64,000 nt of DNA, from assembly GCF_011492945.1 (NCBI RefSeq), contig NZ_CP045119.1, forward strand, positions 4,278,001 to 4,342,000, in the 5' to 3' direction. The position numbers and the translations under genes are program-made. The notes under the pieces were generated by a model. That model saw only the letters and a list, made by a program, of their open reading frames with translations, was not told the DNA's origin and searched no databases. Positions 15,598 through 23,711 of this stretch are shown here, piece by piece. Source of the DNA: Rubrobacter tropicus. GTDB lineage: Bacteria; Actinomycetota; Rubrobacteria; Rubrobacterales; Rubrobacteraceae. Each line of letters begins with the position of its first letter. The first letter of the stretch is position 1.

Positions 15598-16212
15598 TTA
15601 CCCGCCGAACAGGCGGGACCAGAAGCCGCGGTTCTTCAGGGCGTTGAGTTCGGCTTCGAGGCGGACCCGGTCCTCGGAGAGGGCGGATTTCTCTTCGGTG
15701 AGTTTGGTGTGTTGTTCGACCAGGCGGCTGCGGTCCTCTTCCAATCTTTGCTTCTCTTCTTCGAGGGTCGAGATGGTCTTTTCCTGGAGTTCGCGTTGGA
15801 ACTCGACGAGGTTGAGGCGTTCGATCTCGGACCAGAGGCGGTCTATCTCCATGCGGGCCGCGTCGCGTTCCTGGCGGACCTCGTCGATCCGGCGGGTACG
15901 TTCTTCGAGGCGGGTCTTGTAGTCCTGTCCCTGCTGCAGCAGGCGTTCGTAGCGCTCGAAGGGTACGGCGGGCAGGCGGGAGTTCGTGGGAGGGTCCTCT
16001 CCGATGACTTCGCCCTCGAAGATCTCCTCTTCGGCCGCCTCCGCCTCCAACTCGCGCGCGAGGTTCAGGACCTCGCCCAGAGAGAGACCGAGATCCCCGT
16101 TCTCCCCGCGCCCGGCCCTGAGACGTCCCTCCTGCACGAAGCGCCGGACCCTCTCCGGGGTCACGTCCAGCACCGCCGCCGCCCCGTTAAGCCCGATGCG
16201 CTCCTCTTCCAT
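15598..16212 (-). CDS. Putative DNA-binding protein with helix-turn-helix and coiled coil
   Basis: About 204 residues. The N terminus (IGLNGAAAVLDVTPERVRRFVQEGRLRAGRGENGDLGLSLGEV) is a MerR/excisionase-like winged helix. A long coiled coil (about residues 95-195) follows, with heptads such as YERLLQQGQDYKTRLEERTRRIDEV and TISTLEEEKQRLEEDRSRL. The basic-aromatic tail NRGFWSRLFGG could be amphipathic. The ATG at 16212 lies 7 nt after a TAAAAT hexamer, and an ATG 9 nt upstream overlaps that hexamer, so I prefer 16212. A nucleoid or segregation role is speculative. Confidence 0.75.
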   Translation of the reverse strand: MEEERIGLNGAAAVLDVTPERVRRFVQEGRLRAGRGENGDLGLSLGEVLNLARELEAEAAEEEIFEGEVIGEDPPTNSRLPAVPFERYERLLQQGQDYKTRLEERTRRIDEVRQERDAARMEIDRLWSEIERLNLVEFQRELQEKTISTLEEEKQRLEEDRSRLVEQHTKLTEEKSALSEDRVRLEAELNALKNRGFWSRLFGG

Positions 16213-16219
16213 GCGGGGC

Positions 16220-16225
16220 ATTTTA
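16220..16225 (-). promoter_or_regulatory. -10 element (TAAAAT), leaderless start
   Basis: Minus-strand TAAAAT, 7 nt before the ATG at 16212. No ribosome binding site lies between them. Confidence 0.6.
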
Positions 16226-16242
16226 CTTGAGAATGAGGCGTC

Positions 16243-16374
16243 AGGCATCAGGCCACAGGCTTCAGATTTTTGCCTCGATAAGCGATCCTCACACCGTAAC
16301 AACTTGGCAGGTTGCTGGCCGCGGCATCACCCTGCAGAGCTTTCCCCGACACCTGAAACCTGTGGCCTGATGCC
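16243..16374. repeat. 132-bp element with 17-bp perfect terminal inverted repeats
   Basis: AGGCATCAGGCCACAGG at the left end and its exact complement at the right end enclose about 98 nt without coding potential. A CTGAAACCTG word next to the right arm recurs near 50030. It lies between the coiled-coil gene promoter and the Rieske gene stop. No target duplication is obvious. Confidence 0.75.
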
Positions 16375-16380
16375 TACTCT

Positions 16381-16905
16381 TCAGGCCTTTACCACCTCGC
16401 CGTTCTGCACTTCGACCGGGATCTCTGGCAGCGGGGTCTGGGCAGGGCCGGAGACTACCTCGGCGCCGTTGGCCGGGTCGAAGACCGAGCCGTGGCACGG
16501 GCAGGCAAGCTGGGCGTTCTTGTAGGCGACGGTGCAGCCCGCGTGGGTGCAGATGGCGGAGTAGGCCACGAAGTTTCCGTCGTCCAGGTGGATCAGCACG
16601 GCGTCCTTGCCCCCGTCCTTGAACTTCACGGCGCTCCCCGGCGCGACCTCGGACTCCTGCGCGATGGCGGACCCGCCGGACGTGGCACCCGCCATGGTGG
16701 TCTCGCCCGACATCATCGTCGTCTCCCCCGAAGCGGGGCCGGAAGCCGCCGGGGTGCTCGCCCCGCCACCGGAGCCGCCACCGGAGCCGCTACCCGATCC
16801 TCCGGAGCTTCCACCGCCGCCGCAGGCCGCCAGGGAGGCGGAGGCTGCCCCGACGCCGAGGGCAGCGGAGAGACGGATGAACGTTTCGCGCGAGATCTTC
16901 CCCAA
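16381..16905 (-). CDS. Rieske (2Fe-2S) lipoprotein
   Basis: About 174 residues. The TTG at 16905 has AAGGAGG with 5-6 nt spacing, which decides the start over a longer frame. The N terminus is an export signal ending LAAC, a lipobox, followed by a Gly/Ser-rich linker of about 50 residues. The C-terminal Rieske domain has CTHAGC and ACPCHGSVFD, supplying two Cys and two His ligands plus the disulfide Cys pair. Proteins of this type carry electrons at the outer membrane face or periplasm-like space. Its redox partner is not encoded nearby. Confidence 0.9.
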   Translation of the reverse strand: MGKISRETFIRLSAALGVGAASASLAACGGGGSSGGSGSGSGGGSGGGASTPAASGPASGETTMMSGETTMAGATSGGSAIAQESEVAPGSAVKFKDGGKDAVLIHLDDGNFVAYSAICTHAGCTVAYKNAQLACPCHGSVFDPANGAEVVSGPAQTPLPEIPVEVQNGEVVKA

Positions 16906-16963
16906 AGCATCCTCCTTTTTGCGGACAGACACTCGGATATACGTGACCGGCACGGCTTTGGTT

Positions 16964-17914
16964 CTATCCGGGCGCGTCGGCCCTTGAGATAAAGTTATCA
17001 TAGAGGACCGCGGCCAGGATGCCACCGATTATGGGACCGATTATGTAGATCAGGGCCAGGTCCCAGTTGTTCCAGGCCACGATTATCGGGCCGAGGGCGC
17101 GGGCCGGGTTGACGGCCGCCCCGGTCGTCGGGCCGCCTATGAAGATGGCGGCGGCGAGCGCGAACCCGACCGCTATCGGCGCCACGCCGGCCGGCGCCCT
17201 CTCGTCGGTGGCGACCGAGATGACCACGAACACGAGGATGAAAGTTATGAAGATCTCGACGAGCACGGCCTGCAAGAAGCCGACGCCGGGCCCGGTCGCG
17301 GGGGAGGCGAGGCCGACCTGGTTGCGGGCCTCGGCCCCGAACGTGATCCAGGTCGCGACGGCGGCCAGGATGGCCCCCAATAGCTGCGCCCCTATGTAGG
17401 CCGGCACGAAGTTCCAGGGAAACTTCCTGGTAACGGCGAGGCCTAGGGTTATCGCCGGGTTCAGATGTGCCCCCGAGACGTGCCCGAGGGCGGCGACCAG
17501 GGCGACCAGCACGAGGCCGAAGGCGAGTGGTATGGCGAGCGAGTCGTAGGGCAGGCCCGTTATCGGCCGCTCGAGGACGGTCGCCACGACAACGGCGGTG
17601 CCGGTGTAGACCAGGATAAAGGTGCCGATAAGCTCCGCCACGGCGGCGGGCAACACGTTAGAGCCGATCTGGCTCCCGTAGAGGCCGGTGCCCGACCCGG
17701 AACCCGAACGCTCCCTGGCGCTTCTCCTCTGCACGCCTCCCCGCCCCGCCCCGCCGGAACCGCGGCCAGAGGTCGGCGTGGCCTGCCGCTCGCCCAGGAA
17801 CGGCTCGTCGAGCAGGCCCTCGTCGCGGTCGTAACCCCGGTCGCGGCGGGAGCCGCCCTCGCGTGGGGGAAGATCCCAGTTCAGGTCGTCTTCCCTTCCA
17901 CCCCTATCCGACAT
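16964..17914 (-). CDS. MIP/aquaporin family channel
   Basis: 316 residues. Six helices and two half-helices with both signature motifs, HLNPAITLG (first NPA) and AVNPARALGP (second NPA). The GHVSGAHLNPA context is typical of AqpZ-like channels. Unusually, about 90 residues of hydrophilic Arg/Gly/Asp/Ser-rich sequence precede the first helix, predicted disordered and cytoplasmic. Water or small-solute specificity cannot be settled by eye. It is in line with the Rieske lipoprotein, 58 nt upstream of it. Confidence 0.92.
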   Translation of the reverse strand: MSDRGGREDDLNWDLPPREGGSRRDRGYDRDEGLLDEPFLGERQATPTSGRGSGGAGRGGVQRRSARERSGSGSGTGLYGSQIGSNVLPAAVAELIGTFILVYTGTAVVVATVLERPITGLPYDSLAIPLAFGLVLVALVAALGHVSGAHLNPAITLGLAVTRKFPWNFVPAYIGAQLLGAILAAVATWITFGAEARNQVGLASPATGPGVGFLQAVLVEIFITFILVFVVISVATDERAPAGVAPIAVGFALAAAIFIGGPTTGAAVNPARALGPIIVAWNNWDLALIYIIGPIIGGILAAVLYDNFISRADAPG

Positions 17915-18079
17915 TCGTGTCTCCCCTCTGCTGCCATGAGGCGCTGATCGTTGTATGACGCGATGATTCCGGCTTTCCTACCCGCCCTGCCGTATTTGTA
18001 TGTGTCGTCCTTATCCCGCGCCCCCCGCGGCGCATATGTAAGATGGGAACGACATCGGAGCTGGAGAGGAGATCTGCCC

Positions 18080-18574
18080 TTGAACGGCATGGTGTGGGTG
18101 CGCGTCCTGGTTGGCGCCGTGTGGCTGAACGGCGGGATCGAGAAACTGCTGAACCCGGATTTCCCCCGACAATTCGCCGATAGCCTGGCGGCCGGCGGCT
18201 TCGTCTCCCAGGCGCCCCCGTTTTTCCGCGGGTTCATGCAGGGCACGGTGGTCCCGAACGCCGAGCTCTTCGCGCAGATAGTGCGGGCCGGCGAGCTCAC
18301 GCTCGGCATCGCGTTGCTGCTCGGTTTTCTTACCAACCTCGCGGCCGTTGGCAGCATCGTTTTGAGCTCCATGATCCTGCTCTCCGCGGGCGGCGTGCGG
18401 CTCGGGACGGGCCTCGGGGCCCCCGAGTTCATCACCATAAACGTGCTGGTGGCCCTGATTTCGCTGGTCATCATCTTCAGCCCCGCCGCCAAACGCCTCT
18501 CCGTGGACGCGGGCCTCGCCCGCCGAAGCCCCGGCCTCTCGCCCCTGCTGGTCAACCGCAGAGAACGGACCTGA
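18080..18574 (+). CDS. DoxX family membrane protein
   Basis: About 164 residues with four hydrophobic helices. The start WVRVLVGAVWLNGGIEKLLNP matches the DoxX consensus (R-x-x-x-G-x-x-F-x-x-x-G-x-x-K). The TTG at 18080 has GAGAGGAG 8 nt upstream; an ATG 9 nt later is the alternative. DoxX proteins associate with thiol or oxidative-stress enzymes or quinol oxidases in some bacteria; the role here is unknown. It is divergent from the aquaporin gene. Confidence 0.82.
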   Translation: MNGMVWVRVLVGAVWLNGGIEKLLNPDFPRQFADSLAAGGFVSQAPPFFRGFMQGTVVPNAELFAQIVRAGELTLGIALLLGFLTNLAAVGSIVLSSMILLSAGGVRLGTGLGAPEFITINVLVALISLVIIFSPAAKRLSVDAGLARRSPGLSPLLVNRRERT

Positions 18575-18698
18575 GCTTGCGCCTCTCCCGTCCGCGGCAT
18601 ATATTCCCGACCATGCTCTGACGCGCAAACCCGCTTCCAGCAAGGCCTCCCCCGGGCGGCGCCCGCCGACACACCCGCCGAACGAGGAGGCCCCGAGC

Positions 18699-19619
18699 AT
18701 GAACTTTCCACCCATCCCCGAAGACTTCGTCCGCACCCAGACCTCGCTCCACGGCGACGCGGGCGCCGCCTGGCTGGACCGCCTGCCGGCCCTCACCGGA
18801 GAGTTCGAGGAACGCTGGTCCCTGTCCGTAGGCCCCCCGTTCCCGAACCTCTCCTACAACTGGGTGGCGCCCGCGCTCCGCGAGGGCGGCACGCCCGCAG
18901 TCCTGAAACTCTCATTCCCCGGGGAGAAGGAGTTCGGGACCGAGGCCGCGGCGCTGGAGGTCTTCGCCGGCGGGGGCATCTGCCGCCTGCTGGAGTTGGA
19001 CCTAGACAGGGGAGCGATGCTTCTGGAACGCCTCGAACCGGGGACGCCGCTCACCGCCCTCCGAAGCGACGAAGAGGCAACCGCCACGGCCGCGGGCGTG
19101 ATGAAGAAGCTCTGGCGCCCCGCCCCGGCCGGCCACGCGTTCCCAACGGTCGCGGACTGGGCCAGGGGCTTCGACCGTCTGAGACGGCGTTTCGGCGGCG
19201 GCACGGGGCCGATGCAGGCCCGGCTCGTCGAGGAGGCCGAGTCTCTCTTCGCCGACCTCCTCGCCTCGCAGGGCGAGCCGCTCCTGCTCCACGGCGACCT
19301 ACACCAGGAGAACATCCTGAAAGCGGGCCGCGAACCGTGGCTCGCCATAGACCCTAAAGGCGTGGTCGGCGAAGCGGCCTACGACACCGCGGCACTCCTC
19401 CACAACCCGGCACAAGCGCTCGACACGCCAGACCCGAAGAAGCTCCTCGAACGGCGCCTCGAGGTGCTATCGGGAGAACTCGGCCTCGACCGCGCCCGCA
19501 TCCGGGCATGGGGCCTGGCCCAGGCCGTCCTCGCCGGATACTGGACCCTGGAAGACGGCGGAAGCGTGTGGGACGAGGCGTTGGTTTTCGCCCGGTTGCT
19601 CGAAGAGATCGAGGATTAG
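18699..19619 (+). CDS. Aminoglycoside/streptomycin 6-kinase-like phosphotransferase
   Basis: 306 residues. The APH fold shows VLKLSFPGEKEFGTEAAAL (ATP-binding Lys and Glu), catalytic loop LLHGDLHQENIL and Asp of IDPKGVVGEAAYD (metal binding). The IDPKG-x-x-GE-x-x-YD form resembles streptomycin 6-phosphotransferases. The ATG at 18699 follows GAGGAGG. In a soil-type actinobacterium this could be a resistance kinase or a housekeeping small-molecule kinase. The TAG stop is the first triplet of the repeat element at 19617. Confidence 0.85.
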   Translation: MNFPPIPEDFVRTQTSLHGDAGAAWLDRLPALTGEFEERWSLSVGPPFPNLSYNWVAPALREGGTPAVLKLSFPGEKEFGTEAAALEVFAGGGICRLLELDLDRGAMLLERLEPGTPLTALRSDEEATATAAGVMKKLWRPAPAGHAFPTVADWARGFDRLRRRFGGGTGPMQARLVEEAESLFADLLASQGEPLLLHGDLHQENILKAGREPWLAIDPKGVVGEAAYDTAALLHNPAQALDTPDPKKLLERRLEVLSGELGLDRARIRAWGLAQAVLAGYWTLEDGGSVWDEALVFARLLEEIED

Positions 19620-19803
19620 AGCGGTTTGTGGAGGTATCGAGCCCATCGCGAAAAGGCTCTCGGATTCTAAGGCTTTGAGGTCCTCGGGTTCTCGGGGGTG
19701 GAGGATCGGGGCTTCTATGGGGTTTCGTGGCGCGCCCCTCGAGACCTCGGTGCCTCGAGGCCTCACGGCCGACGAGGGTCCGTCCTTACGCAAACCGCTG
19801 TAG
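19617..19803. repeat. Terminal-inverted-repeat element, inverted copy A
   Basis: The left end TAGAGCGGTTTGTGGAGG and right end CCTTACGCAAACCGCTGTAG are inverted repeats. The interior is GAGG/CCTC-rich. The segment around 19725-19770 (TTTCGTGGCGCGCCCCTCG and onward) matches the reverse complement of 20560-20604 over about 45 nt, so the two elements are inverted copies on either side of the cobalamin adenosyltransferase gene. Confidence 0.8.
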
Positions 19804-19956
19804 GGACCGTCTTTATTCCGCGGGCCGTCGGTCCGCCGGGCAGGTTCGAAACCCGCCCCTACGAGGGTGTGGGGTGTTTGCGGGTGTTCGGCGGCTTGCA
19901 ACGGTCGAGACCCCGCGATACGGTGCCCGTGGTTTACACACGGTCGAGGAGAACGC

Positions 19957-20487
19957 TTGAGCGAACACGACAACAACCCGCCGGTCTCTACCGGGCGGGG
20001 CGACGACGGGACCACCACCCTGCTCGGCTCGGGCAGGATGGGCAAGAACGACCCACGGATAGTCGTGCTCGGCGACGTGGACGAGGCAAGCTCTTTTCTG
20101 GGCCTGGCCCGCGCCGAGGCGGAAGGGGAACTTGCGGAGCTCCTGATCGAGTTGCAGCGGCTCCTCTACCGGGTCATGGGCGACGTCGCCATGCCCAAAG
20201 AGGACGATCTCGTCGGAGAGGCCGATCTGGATCTCGTGGACCGGGCGCTCGAGGATTGGCGGAACCGGACCGAGATCCCCAGAGAGTTCGTCATTCCCGG
20301 CGAGAGCCGGCTCGGGGCGCTGCTCGACGTCGCCCGCTCCGTCGTGCGCCGCGCGGAGCGGAGCCTCGTCGCCGCCGGCTACGGACAGGGACACCCCTAC
20401 GCCGTCAGGGTAGTCAACCGGCTCTCCGACCTGCTCTTCGTCGTCGCGCGCAACGCGGACGGCGGCAAGACCCTGTCGAAAGGATGA
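19957..20487 (+). CDS. Cob(I)yrinic acid a,c-diamide / cob(I)alamin adenosyltransferase (PduO type)
   Basis: About 176 residues. Transfers adenosyl from ATP to cob(I)alamin. Family marks are DEASSFLGLARAEA near residue 40, RSVVRRAERSLVAAG with the Arg-rich catalytic helix, and NRLSDLLFVVAR near the C terminus. The TTG at 19957 follows GAGGAGAA. An upstream extension of the frame runs through repeat-derived DNA and was rejected. It lies alone between two inverted copies of a repeat element, with no other cobalamin gene in the window. Confidence 0.9.
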   Translation: MSEHDNNPPVSTGRGDDGTTTLLGSGRMGKNDPRIVVLGDVDEASSFLGLARAEAEGELAELLIELQRLLYRVMGDVAMPKEDDLVGEADLDLVDRALEDWRNRTEIPREFVIPGESRLGALLDVARSVVRRAERSLVAAGYGQGHPYAVRVVNRLSDLLFVVARNADGGKTLSKG

Positions 20488-20512
20488 AATAGCCCGGAAC
20501 TCGACGCTCACC

Positions 20513-20714
20513 TTTAGCGGCGTGCATGGGGTATGAACCTGGAGTTGGCAAGGTCTTGAGGTTTTGAGGCATCGAGGTCTCGAGGGGCGCGCCACGAAAC
20601 CAAGAGAAAGTCCCGGCCCTCCACCCCTAAAAGCCTCCAGAACCTGAAAGCCTAAAAACCTCCCTACCTCGTGGCCCGTTCGCGACGGGCCCCATCCTTC
20701 CGCAAACCGCTGTA
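20513..20714. repeat. Terminal-inverted-repeat element, inverted copy B
   Basis: The interior GAGGCATCGAGGTCTCGAGG is the reverse complement of the inner part of the element at 19617. The right end is CATCCTTCCGCAAACCGCTGTA. The left boundary (TTTAGCGGCGTGCA) is approximate. The copy at 57278 has the same orientation as this one. Confidence 0.75.
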
Positions 20715-20752
20715 ATATGTCGTCCATCTGACGAAGAACGAGAGGGGGAACG

Positions 20753-21718
20753 GTGGCGGTTGACTTCGGGGTGTTCGTGCCGCAGGGCTGGCGGATGGAC
20801 CTCGTTGGGATAGAAGATCCCTACGAGCAGTACGAGGCGATGACGCGGGTGGCGAAGGTCGCGGACGGGACCGGCGCCTACGATTCCATCTGGGTCTACG
20901 ACCACTTCCACACCGTCCCCGAACCGACCAGGGAGACCACCTTCGAGGCGTGGACCATAAGCGCCGGGTTGGCGCGGGACACAGATAGGGTCAAGATCGG
21001 GCAGATGGTCACCTGCAACGGCTACCGCAACCCGGCGCTGCTGGCCAAGATGGCCTCGACGGTCGACGTCATGAGCAACGGGCGGCTGCTCTTCGGGCTC
21101 GGGGCCGGCTGGTACGAGCACGAGTGGCTCGCCTACGGCTACGGCTTCCCCGAGGTACCCGTCAGGATGCGCATGTTCAAGGAGGCGTGCGAGATCATCC
21201 ACCGCATGTTCACCGAAGACGACCTCGTCTTCGACGGCGAGTTCTACAAACTGGACAAACCGATAAACGAGCCAAAAGGCGTGAGCGAACCGCACCCGCC
21301 GATCTGGATCGGGGGCGGCGGCGAAAAAGTAACCCTGAAGCTCGTGGCCCGCTACGGCGACGCCTGTAACGTCGGCGGCGATATCGACACCCTCAAACAC
21401 AAGTTCGAGGTTCTAAAAGGCCACTGCGAGAACGAGAACCGCCCCTACGAAGACATCACCCGCTCCACCTCCATAAACGCCTACCTGCTCGAACCCGGCG
21501 AGAACCCCGAAGAAGCGACCAGAGAGGCCCGCGGCCCCAAGAGCTACGACGAGTACAGCCAGGAGTTCATGGTAGGCACCGCAGACGAGATCGTAGAACG
21601 CCTCCAGCCGATGGCCGACGCGGGCGTCAACTACTTCATAGCCTACCTGCCCCGCGTCGCCCACGAGCCCGAGATGGTCGAGCGCTTCGCGAAAGAGGTA
21701 GTGCCAGCGGTCTCCTAG
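20753..21718 (+). CDS. LLM class F420-dependent oxidoreductase
   Basis: 321 residues, luciferase-like (beta/alpha)8 barrel. FGVFVPQGW at the start, SIWVYDHFHTVP near residue 45, GLGAGWYEHEW near residue 115 and HPPIWIGGGGEKVTLKLVARYGDACN near residue 185 match the TIGR03560/F420 branch. It probably uses reduced or oxidised F420 as hydride carrier; the substrate is unknown. The GTG at 20753 has GAGAGGGGG upstream. A TCAGC-type repeat starts a few nt after the TAG. Confidence 0.88.
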   Translation: MAVDFGVFVPQGWRMDLVGIEDPYEQYEAMTRVAKVADGTGAYDSIWVYDHFHTVPEPTRETTFEAWTISAGLARDTDRVKIGQMVTCNGYRNPALLAKMASTVDVMSNGRLLFGLGAGWYEHEWLAYGYGFPEVPVRMRMFKEACEIIHRMFTEDDLVFDGEFYKLDKPINEPKGVSEPHPPIWIGGGGEKVTLKLVARYGDACNVGGDIDTLKHKFEVLKGHCENENRPYEDITRSTSINAYLLEPGENPEEATREARGPKSYDEYSQEFMVGTADEIVERLQPMADAGVNYFIAYLPRVAHEPEMVERFAKEVVPAVS

Positions 21719-21721
21719 AAG

Positions 21722-21837
21722 AGTCAGCCTGTCAGCACTTCAGCTAGTCAGCACTTCAGCTTCTTGCTGACGGGCTGAGAGCGGGGCCTGCGGAGCGGGG
21801 CGAAGCGGGGCGATGCGGGCTGACCGGCTGACGGGCT
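21722..21837. repeat. TCAGC-type palindromic repeat
   Basis: Carries GTCAGCACTTCAGC twice, then GCTGACGGGCTGAGAGCGG and GCGGGCTGACCGGCTGACGG. It fills the gap between two convergent genes and closely resembles the dapF spacer at 8038. Confidence 0.7.
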
Positions 21838-22206
21838 CTACCCGGCCGGCTTCTCCACCCATTCAGGTTCCGGCGTTATGTTCGGCTCCGGCTTGTTGCC
21901 CGGTCCGTCGAGGCCCGTGGAGGTGACGGTCATCAGGGGACGGACCTTTATGTCGTGGTCGCAGACGGCCTGGCAGGAGAGGCGGACCTCCCCAAGAAGG
22001 TTGCGGCTCTGGAGGACTTCGAGCTCGGCCCGCGTCATCCGGTCGGGTTCGCCTTCGAGGTACTCGATGCGACAGGTGGTGCACTTGGCGTACGCGCCGC
22101 AGCGGTGGAGGATGTCGACGCCGGCGTCCTCCTCGATGGCGAGGACCAGCCGCTTGCCCTCCCCGACGTCGAAAGTGCCAGCGCCTTCTACTTCGATCCT
22201 GGGCAA
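21838..22206 (-). CDS. 2Fe-2S plant-type ferredoxin
   Basis: About 122 residues. The cluster motif is CGAYAKCTTC (C-x5-C-x2-C) with the fourth Cys in RLSCQAVC, and the fold matches an adrenodoxin/chlorosome-like [2Fe-2S] ferredoxin. I prefer the TTG at 22206 because GGAAAGGA lies 6 nt upstream. An ATG at 22233 exists but its codons (M-A-E-S) are derived from a TCAGC-type repeat. The Pro/Glu-rich C-terminal tail is not conserved. The redox partner is unknown. Confidence 0.85.
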   Translation of the reverse strand: MPRIEVEGAGTFDVGEGKRLVLAIEEDAGVDILHRCGAYAKCTTCRIEYLEGEPDRMTRAELEVLQSRNLLGEVRLSCQAVCDHDIKVRPLMTVTSTGLDGPGNKPEPNITPEPEWVEKPAG

Positions 22207-22412
22207 AAGAGGTCCTTTCCAGCTTTCAGCCATCAGCCGTCAGCGGTTGGCTTACCGACGCCGCATTGTATCCCAACGCCGATTTCGGCTCTCATCTGGG
22301 GAACGCCACGTCTTTGGAGCGGACGACGGACGGTTTTCTGGCTGAAAGCTGAAAGCTGATTGCTGATCGCTCCCCAAATCGTCTAAACTCCCTTCTACGA
22401 AAGGGGGCCCGT

Positions 22413-22775
22413 TTGGACCAGACACCGCCATCCATCAAGGTAGAGAAGCCCTGGGGGAAGTTCGAGCAGTACACGCACAACCTGCCCTCCACGGTCAAGA
22501 TCATCACGGTCGCCCCCGGCGGCACGCTCTCGCGCCAGTACCACCACCACCGCGACGAGCTGTGGGTGGTCATAGACCCCGGCGCGTGCGTCGAGTTGGA
22601 CGAGAAGGTCCTCTCGCCGGAGCCCGGTGAGAAGCTCTACATCCCCCGCGGGACGGTCCACAGGCTGTCGGCGGATGGCAAGGAGCCCGTTCGGATACTC
22701 GAGGTCTCCTTCGGGGAGTTCGACGAGGAAGACATAGTGCGCCTCGAAGACGTCTACGGCCGCGCGGTTCAGTGA
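22413..22775 (+). CDS. Cupin, phosphomannose isomerase type II C-terminal-like
   Basis: 120 residues, a single cupin barrel. PWGKFEQY at the start, LSRQYHHHRDELWVVIDPG (metal-binding His residues) and GEKLYIPRGTVHRLSA (second cupin motif) match the isomerase half of mannose-6-phosphate isomerase/GDP-mannose pyrophosphorylase enzymes. The nucleotidyltransferase half is absent, so it could be a standalone mannose-6-phosphate isomerase. The TTG at 22413 has GAAAGGGGG upstream and a TAAACT hexamer before that. Confidence 0.85.
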   Translation: MDQTPPSIKVEKPWGKFEQYTHNLPSTVKIITVAPGGTLSRQYHHHRDELWVVIDPGACVELDEKVLSPEPGEKLYIPRGTVHRLSADGKEPVRILEVSFGEFDEEDIVRLEDVYGRAVQ

Positions 22776-22793
22776 TCCCGGGCCGAGACCCGG

Positions 22794-23711
22794 GTGGGGG
22801 CTAGCGGCAGGGGCGGTCCCCGCCGCCCAGGACGCGAAGGGCCGCAGAACCGCCCCCCAAACAGGACGCGCAGGTCCGGAGAAAGCCCGGCCGGGCCCAA
22901 CCTCCTGACGGTAGTGGCGGCCCTGCTCGTCCTCGCGTTGCTCGTCGTGGTGGCCGTCTTCCTTTGGCGGACCCTGGGTGATGAGGTGCCCGGCTCCAGC
23001 GTCGCCGAGGACTCCATAGACTCGGGCCGAGAGCCGAAGGTGGAGATCACCAACGGCCCCGGAAGCGTCACCGTAGAGGGGGCGGAAGGCTCCGAAGCCG
23101 TCGAGTACGAGGTAACGCGGTACGCGGTCGCCGGGGACCCGGCGGCGGCCAGGAGCGCGGCGTCCGAGGTCCCCGTCAACGTGGCGCGCGAGGGATCGAC
23201 GGTGACGCTGGAGACGAACGGCGGCGGCGAGACGGGCGCGGACTACTCGGTTGTGGTCCCGGCCGGCGGCGGCGTCGAGGTGGAGTCCGAAGAGGGTGAC
23301 GTGGAGGTTTCGGGGGTGGACGGCGCCGTTACGGTGCGGGCGGCATCGGGCGACGTGGCGGTAAGGGACGTCGCCGGGGACATCACGGTCGAGGCCGAGA
23401 TGGGCGACGTCGTAGTTGGCGGCATCAGGACGGACACGGGCAACGTGGAGCTTGCCGTCGAGTCCGGGGACGTCGCGCTGGAGGACCTGATCGTGGGCAC
23501 CCTCGAGGCAACGGTGGAGACGGGCGACGTGACCCTCTCGGGGCGCTTCTCGGGCGACGGCCGCGTCTCCGTCGGCACGGGCGACGTGACGGCCCGTCTC
23601 CCCTCGGACGACGTCACGGACCTCTCCCTGGAGACCCTGGTCGGCAAAGTCTCGCGCGACACACCCGACGAGAACGCGCGGCCCGAAAACCGGAAGGGCG
23701 GCAACGAGTAG
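22794..23711 (+). CDS. DUF4097 family membrane-anchored beta-repeat protein
   Basis: 305 residues. A basic N terminus of about 40 residues leads to one membrane helix (LLTVVAALLVLALLVVVAVFLW), then an extracytoplasmic beta-helix-like domain with repeated short strands such as VEVESEEGDVEVSGVDG, VTVRAASGDVAVRDVAG and VEAEMGDVVVGGI, typical of DUF4097 putative adhesins. The start (GTG at 22794) is weakly supported by its ribosome binding site. It overlaps the next gene by 1 nt. Confidence 0.8.
   Translation: MGASGRGGPRRPGREGPQNRPPNRTRRSGESPAGPNLLTVVAALLVLALLVVVAVFLWRTLGDEVPGSSVAEDSIDSGREPKVEITNGPGSVTVEGAEGSEAVEYEVTRYAVAGDPAAARSAASEVPVNVAREGSTVTLETNGGGETGADYSVVVPAGGGVEVESEEGDVEVSGVDGAVTVRAASGDVAVRDVAGDITVEAEMGDVVVGGIRTDTGNVELAVESGDVALEDLIVGTLEATVETGDVTLSGRFSGDGRVSVGTGDVTARLPSDDVTDLSLETLVGKVSRDTPDENARPENRKGGNE

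Noticed and set aside
19838-19858. tRNA T-arm-like GGGCAGGTTCGAAACCCGCCC
   Set aside because: The T-loop-like sequence is palindromic, but no acceptor, D-arm or anticodon arm can be folded upstream. It is probably part of a repeat element.
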